From assembly GCA_964534995.1 (NCBI GenBank), contig CAZHSC010000023.1, positions 1 to 46,142 on the forward strand: DNA of 46,142 bases. The letters are read 5' to 3'. The notes under the pieces are model-generated. The model was given only the letters and a program-made list of their open reading frames with translations. It made no database searches and was not told the origin of the DNA. A program made the position numbers and the translations under genes. Position 1 is the stretch's first letter. Each line of letters starts with the position of its first letter. This document shows positions 42,389-46,142 of this stretch, piece after piece. This DNA comes from JAJTFW01 sp964534995 (GTDB lineage Bacteria > Bacteroidota > Bacteroidia > AKYH767-A > OLB10).

Positions 42389-43571
42389 AATGCAAAAACC
42401 GCTGCTGATTTACCTTTCGCCCTACGACATCCTCAGGCCACGTACCAATCAGGTCAGTGATGTGCGTTTTACGGAGGGCTTTGCACAAAACGGTTGCGAC
42501 GCACACCTGATAGTACCTTTTGTTGAAAGACCTGATAATATCCGAAAAGAGGATGTATACCCAACCTACGGCCTGGATGCATCCGTAAATATTCACTACT
42601 TACCTACCTCCTTTTCAAACGATGTTCATGGCAAAAAGCAACTGTTCCTTGTTGCCTGGCACTGTATCTGGCAATGCATCAGAATTTTAAAAAACAAAAA
42701 GCCCCATCAGAAGATATATATCATCAGCAGAAGCACCCATCTTCTCCGCCCCTGTTTCCTGCTGAGAAAATTAATGCCGCGAACCTTTGAAAATTGCAAA
42801 CTCATCCATTGGGCGCATGATTTCCACACCGGTAAAATGTACTCGGCCATTTATAAAAAATCGGATTACCTGCTTGCCACCAACAGTTCCATTCTTAATG
42901 AACTCCTGAAAATCACATCAAGAAAACAGGGGTCCGGAGGTATCACTTTAAATCCAATCACTGAAAAACAAGCCCGGCAGCACATCAGTAAAGCAGATGC
43001 ACGCAGGGAAACCGGCCTTGAGTATATTAAGAAGCCCCTGATTGTATATACCGGAAAACTGGGTACGCATTACGACAAAGAAATCATATTTATTTTGACT
43101 GCCGCCTCGCTGCTCCCCGATTACCAGTTTTTACTCACAGGCGGAAAACCAGAAACAGTTGCTTACTGGGAAGATTACAGCAAGAACAAAAAAATACAGA
43201 ATGTAATTTTTACTGGATACCTGTATGATTACAGTAAAATCATTTTATATCAACATGCCGCAGATGTACTCCTCTCCTACTACACCAGTCAGGGACATGA
43301 TGTACGATATAACCTGCCCAATAAAATTTGTGAATACATGCTAAGTGGTAATGTCATCATTACCCCCGACTATCCGGCAACGGCTGACCTTCTCAACCCT
43401 GACAATTGTATATTTACAAAAGCGGAAGACGCTATAGCCCTCGCTGACAGTATCCGATTCGCGATTGAAAACCCTGAGATTGCAGGAAAGAAAGCTGCCA
43501 ATGCGGCACGAGATGTGAAGGAGATTACTTTTAAAAAGATAAGCGCAAAACTTCTGCAGCAATTTCCGTAA
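42381..43571 (+). CDS. Glycosyltransferase, GT4-like
   Basis: The 396-aa protein looks like a GT-B retaining glycosyltransferase: an N-terminal domain with a Bacteroidota-like start (LLIYLSPYDILRPRTNQVSD), a C-terminal Rossmann domain (IVYTGKLGTHYDKEI, VIFTGYL) and the donor-binding segment YNLPNKICEYMLSGNVIITPD, with the Glu of the K-x2-E motif. It transfers a sugar during repeat-unit assembly. I chose ATG 42381; GTG 42369 and ATG 42390 are alternatives. Its stop overlaps the next start as TAATG, so it is coupled to the nucleotidyltransferase-like gene. Confidence 0.85.
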   Translation: MAEMQKPLLIYLSPYDILRPRTNQVSDVRFTEGFAQNGCDAHLIVPFVERPDNIRKEDVYPTYGLDASVNIHYLPTSFSNDVHGKKQLFLVAWHCIWQCIRILKNKKPHQKIYIISRSTHLLRPCFLLRKLMPRTFENCKLIHWAHDFHTGKMYSAIYKKSDYLLATNSSILNELLKITSRKQGSGGITLNPITEKQARQHISKADARRETGLEYIKKPLIVYTGKLGTHYDKEIIFILTAASLLPDYQFLLTGGKPETVAYWEDYSKNKKIQNVIFTGYLYDYSKIILYQHAADVLLSYYTSQGHDVRYNLPNKICEYMLSGNVIITPDYPATADLLNPDNCIFTKAEDAIALADSIRFAIENPEIAGKKAANAARDVKEITFKKISAKLLQQFP

Positions 43572-44587
43572 TGAACAAAACTGAATTACTCAAGACGTTT
43601 CTGGAAAAAGGCTTTATTAATAAAAAGGATAAGCTTCAGGGATTACTGCTTCCTTCCCTGAACCTGGCAAAAAACGCTGAAAAAATTTATAAAGAAATAA
43701 ACAGGGGTGACGCATCAGGCAACGTTATCAATATTTCCATTTCACCTGAAATTTACAACGGAAACAATCAGACGGCAGGAAAAATAAGTGGAATCTTTGA
43801 GGGTTTACAGGCTTCATCAGTCGTTAAAGTATTGGTACATGGCAGTATTGCATCGTGCGATGAAATTCCCTACAGTGATTTTGACGGATTAATCATTATT
43901 GATCCCCATAAATTCAGTAACAGCAAGGACCTGCTGATGGTAAGAAAGGCAATTTCAGCATCGGAGCAGGTCATGTATCAAATGGATGCATTGCAACATC
44001 ACGGATGGAAAATCCTGTTAAGCGATGAACTCAACAATTATCCGGATGCCGCATTCCCCTTGCATTTGCTACAGGAAGGAAAAGTTATTTATGCAAACAA
44101 CCATGAACCCGTTCAAATATACTTAGATAAAAACAAGCAGGACTACCAATACCCTTTTCAACATCTCACCCGGTCCATCATACGTAAATGCCATAAACCA
44201 CCTCAGGACCTGTATGAGTTCAAAATATTATGCAGTGAAATCATGCTATTACCGGCTATCTTTTTACAAGCCATTTATCATAAACCGGTCTCCAAAAAAA
44301 TTAGCTTTTCACAGATGGAAAAAGAGTTTACAGGAATAGATCAGGATATTATAATACAGGTAAGTCAATGGAGGCAGGAATGGAAACAGGAACCCGTAAA
44401 CCGTAAAACATTACTTTTTCATAAACTCAGGCAATCCGGAATTTATGCAAGCCGCCTGGCACCAGCTATTCCACGGCAGCTGACTCAACAATTAACTGTG
44501 AGTTGGTATCAGAAAGTAATCGAATTGTGCGTAAGAACGGGGGAGGAAATCAATATCAGGAAGCAGCCGGCAGCAGAGGGTAATTAA
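43571..44587 (+). CDS. Nucleotidyltransferase-fold protein of unknown specificity
   Basis: The 338-aa soluble protein has a minimal nucleotidyltransferase signature: GS at 91-92 in VLVHGSIAS, then YSDFDGLIIID with Asp103 and Asp105, the metal-binding DxD of the pol-beta superfamily. A possible third acidic residue is Asp139 in MDALQHHGW. The helical C-terminal half (about 190-330) is unknown to me. It is not a sugar-nucleotide pyrophosphorylase, because no GxGxRL loop is present. It is translationally coupled to a glycosyltransferase (TAATG) and its 3' end overlaps the sulfotransferase gene on the other strand by 32 nt. A role in modifying the polysaccharide, or in nucleotidylating a protein, is inference. 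Confidence 0.65.
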   Translation: MNKTELLKTFLEKGFINKKDKLQGLLLPSLNLAKNAEKIYKEINRGDASGNVINISISPEIYNGNNQTAGKISGIFEGLQASSVVKVLVHGSIASCDEIPYSDFDGLIIIDPHKFSNSKDLLMVRKAISASEQVMYQMDALQHHGWKILLSDELNNYPDAAFPLHLLQEGKVIYANNHEPVQIYLDKNKQDYQYPFQHLTRSIIRKCHKPPQDLYEFKILCSEIMLLPAIFLQAIYHKPVSKKISFSQMEKEFTGIDQDIIIQVSQWRQEWKQEPVNRKTLLFHKLRQSGIYASRLAPAIPRQLTQQLTVSWYQKVIELCVRTGEEINIRKQPAAEGN

Positions 44588-45380
44588 GTCTTACCAGCAC
44601 CTCTTTTGCACACCTGTTAATTTCCCTGATATCATTATCATTCAGTCGTCCCAGTGAATCTATGTTCATGTCCTTGATTCCTGACTGCAGCTTATGAATA
44701 CTGAATTCCTTTTCAAAAACAGATTTATCAATATCTTTTAGTCCGAGAAATGCCGTAATTCCTGCCATTTCCAACTCAGGATTTCTCACCAGATTTTCAT
44801 AAGTAAGCACATACTTGTTTTGCAGGGAATCCATGTCATTCAATAAAATTTCATTGGACACAGCCCATTGCCGGGCAGCAATATCTAGTCCGTGTCCTTC
44901 TTTGCGATGGATACCTTCCGAAACTGCATAGCCATTACGGAAAATAATGATGAAATAACTATCAGAAAAATGTCTTTGCAACCATCTGGACCGGGCTGAA
45001 TTTACAATGGTCTTTTCAATCAGCACCTTTTTACGGGGATGATTGTAAAACCATGCCCACTCCCTTTTTAAACGATTAAGATCAATGTTTGTCTCACTGT
45101 CTTCCTTCAAATAAAAATACTCCGGCATCAGTGCCCACAATCTGGGCAAACCCACATCGGCTCCCCTGGGCAGCTGGCTGGTATAAAACTGCCCTTCATT
45201 GGGCATGGAACCAATATCCGGGTGAGCGGCGAGCAATTTATGCAGCAATGTGGTACCGGAATTATAACAGCCGAGAATAAAAACCCATTTTTCAGGTCGT
45301 GGTTCCTGCATGAAATGAAAGCCAAATGACTTTGACTTCAGCAATAGCCATAGCTTCATTTTATTAAAAAAATCAAACAT
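44556..45380 (-). CDS. PAPS-dependent sulfotransferase family protein
   Basis: The 274-aa protein has the 5'-phosphosulfate-binding loop GCYNSGTTLLHKLL (residues 37-50) and the 3'-phosphate-binding segment IFRNGYAVSEG with Arg148 and Ser154, the two PAPS signatures of the Sulfotransfer_3 type. It would transfer sulfate from PAPS to a hydroxyl or amine of a glycan, so the exopolysaccharide may be sulfated. It is alone on the minus strand: its 3' end overlaps the nucleotidyltransferase-like gene by 32 nt, and its start lies 5 nt after an exact -7 element. Confidence 0.85.
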   Translation of the reverse strand: MFDFFNKMKLWLLLKSKSFGFHFMQEPRPEKWVFILGCYNSGTTLLHKLLAAHPDIGSMPNEGQFYTSQLPRGADVGLPRLWALMPEYFYLKEDSETNIDLNRLKREWAWFYNHPRKKVLIEKTIVNSARSRWLQRHFSDSYFIIIFRNGYAVSEGIHRKEGHGLDIAARQWAVSNEILLNDMDSLQNKYVLTYENLVRNPELEMAGITAFLGLKDIDKSVFEKEFSIHKLQSGIKDMNIDSLGRLNDNDIREINRCAKEVLVRLNYPLLPAAS

Positions 45381-45385
45381 GCATA

Positions 45386-45393
45386 CAAAGATA
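45386..45393 (-). promoter_or_regulatory. -7 element (TATCTTTG) for the sulfotransferase gene
   Basis: This is an exact minus-strand TAnnTTTG match ending 5 nt before the ATG at 45380. It is divergent from the element at 45436-45443, with 42 bp between the two. Confidence 0.5.
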
Positions 45394-45435
45394 TAATTGA
45401 ATTACACAGGATCACTGAAATATTCCTATAAAAGT

Positions 45436-45443
45436 TAAATTTG
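45436..45443 (+). promoter_or_regulatory. -7 element (TAAATTTG) for the right-edge gene
   Basis: This is an exact TAnnTTTG match ending 9 nt before the chosen ATG at 45453; an out-of-frame ATG at 45446 leads to an early stop. It supports an independent transcript starting here. Confidence 0.5.
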
Positions 45444-45452
45444 TAATGATAA

Positions 45453-46142
45453 ATGAATACGTCCATCCTATTGGTATTAGAAGACCAGCGCTATCCCGCT
45501 TATCTCAAGGAGCTATACAGTTTGCTGAACTCCGCCTTTCCATCCAAAGTATACCGTTACCATCTCACGGAATCAGCGAAGGCCCCCTTTTCTGTTCCAG
45601 CACGATGGTCCGGTTTATTGACTGATCTTAGCAAGGAAGAAACCGAATCCTTTTTACCCAATTATCCTTTTGACAATATCACAGACCCTCCCCGTTGCCT
45701 CATCAATCTAAGTTCAAACTCATTAACCGAATTTGCCTCCCGGCAATACAAAATATTCCACATTGACTTCCTTGCAAAACAATACCAGGGATTTTCACCA
45801 TCGCTTGCAAAAGCGCTTTATGAAAACGCGCATTACATCCCGGTTAGTATTTTTATGTGTATGAACGCTGACAACCTGTTTGAATCAGGCAGGGCACAAT
45901 ATAAATTGCTTGATTATTCTTATTCGAAAAACCTGCGTGACCTGAATACTTATGTTTTTCAATTACTGACTGAATGCATTCAAAAATCAGAAAAGGCTAT
46001 TTATGGTGAATTCATGCCTCCTCCCATTGCAATGGAGGATGAAAAATTGAGCCGTCGTGAACTCAATACCCTCTCCAGAAAAATCAGTATGGCCGCCCTG
46101 AAACACCGTTTCGATCAACTTTTGTTTTCTTATAAATGGAAC
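45453..46142 (+). CDS. Partial glycan enzyme, resembles N-terminal half of GINT1-like glycosyltransferases (3' truncated)
   Basis: An open frame of 230 codons runs from ATG 45453 to the right edge without a stop. The start MNTSILLVLEDQ and the segments CLINLSSNS, YKIFHIDFLAKQYQGF and SIFMCMNADNLFESGRAQYKLLDYS, read in pieces, follow the order of a degenerate formyltransferase-like domain. As I recall, that domain precedes the glucosamine-inositolphosphorylceramide transferase (GT64-like) domain in bacterial polysaccharide loci. The window ends in YKWN, close to where that second domain would begin. The function is inference from pattern only. The gene lies divergent from the sulfotransferase with 72 nt between them and has its own -7 element. 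Confidence 0.6.
   Translation, partial: MNTSILLVLEDQRYPAYLKELYSLLNSAFPSKVYRYHLTESAKAPFSVPARWSGLLTDLSKEETESFLPNYPFDNITDPPRCLINLSSNSLTEFASRQYKIFHIDFLAKQYQGFSPSLAKALYENAHYIPVSIFMCMNADNLFESGRAQYKLLDYSYSKNLRDLNTYVFQLLTECIQKSEKAIYGEFMPPPIAMEDEKLSRRELNTLSRKISMAALKHRFDQLLFSYKWN

Noticed and set aside
45446..45448. ATG 45446 as the start of the right-edge gene
   Set aside because: It is in another frame that reaches a stop within a few hundred bases, whereas ATG 45453 stays open for 230 codons to the edge.

Overview
The window is a piece of a Bacteroidota chromosome (order not determinable by eye). Four proteins end in type IX secretion (T9SS) type A sorting domains, one gene encodes the T9SS Plug protein, and one encodes a TamL-type lipoprotein Omp85. 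Bacteroidota-style -7 promoter elements (TAnnTTTG) precede many genes, and purine-rich ribosome binding sites are scarce. No phage, insertion sequence, CRISPR or rRNA was seen. The DNA looks like a coherent chromosomal region rather than an island.

Layout. 1-3786 (+): end of an LTA-synthase-like sulfatase, then a tight run of kdsC-like phosphatase, archaeal-type UbiA prenyltransferase, maf and an EamA transporter. 3811-11154: a small lipoprotein, three T9SS cargo proteins (one of 1177 aa with four repeats) and a tandem pair of tRNA-Leu genes (CAG, GAG). 11638-13226 (-): PAP2 phosphatase translationally coupled to mazG. 13292-18341 (+): a four-gene unit with overlaps or very short gaps, encoding a PagL-like lipid A deacylase, a GIN-domain lipoprotein, an ABC-F ATPase and the T9SS Plug. 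18453-22061: apaG, a SpoU-type RNA methyltransferase and tamL. 22466-27335 (+): a large hybrid histidine kinase with three receivers, followed by a receiver-kinase protein; no DNA-binding output gene lies nearby.

27345-36656 (-): aerobic phenylacetyl-CoA catabolism in two blocks. paaABCD (ring epoxidase) lies upstream, and paaG, paaH, an O6-alkylguanine-DNA alkyltransferase, paaI and paaJ lie downstream. A plus-strand NADP isocitrate dehydrogenase gene and a small T9SS-type secreted protein gene sit between the blocks. paaE, paaK, paaZ and paaF are not in the window.

36870-46142: the start of an exopolysaccharide locus: Wza-like export lipoprotein, Wzc-like tyrosine autokinase with a YG-rich tail, Wzx-like flippase, methyltransferase, glycosyltransferase, an unusual nucleotidyltransferase-fold protein, a sulfotransferase on the opposite strand, and a partial gene running off the right edge that resembles the N-terminal half of bacterial GINT1-like glycosyltransferases. 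No Wzy polymerase or initiating transferase is seen, so the locus probably continues to the right.

The most interesting signals are: -7 elements lying only 4-9 nt from start codons (predicting leaderless or nearly leaderless mRNAs); a DNA-alkylation repair gene inside an epoxide-producing pathway; the uncharacterised nucleotidyltransferase in the polysaccharide locus; and the envelope-plus-translation operon ending in the T9SS Plug. All functions were inferred by reading motifs; no database search was run.
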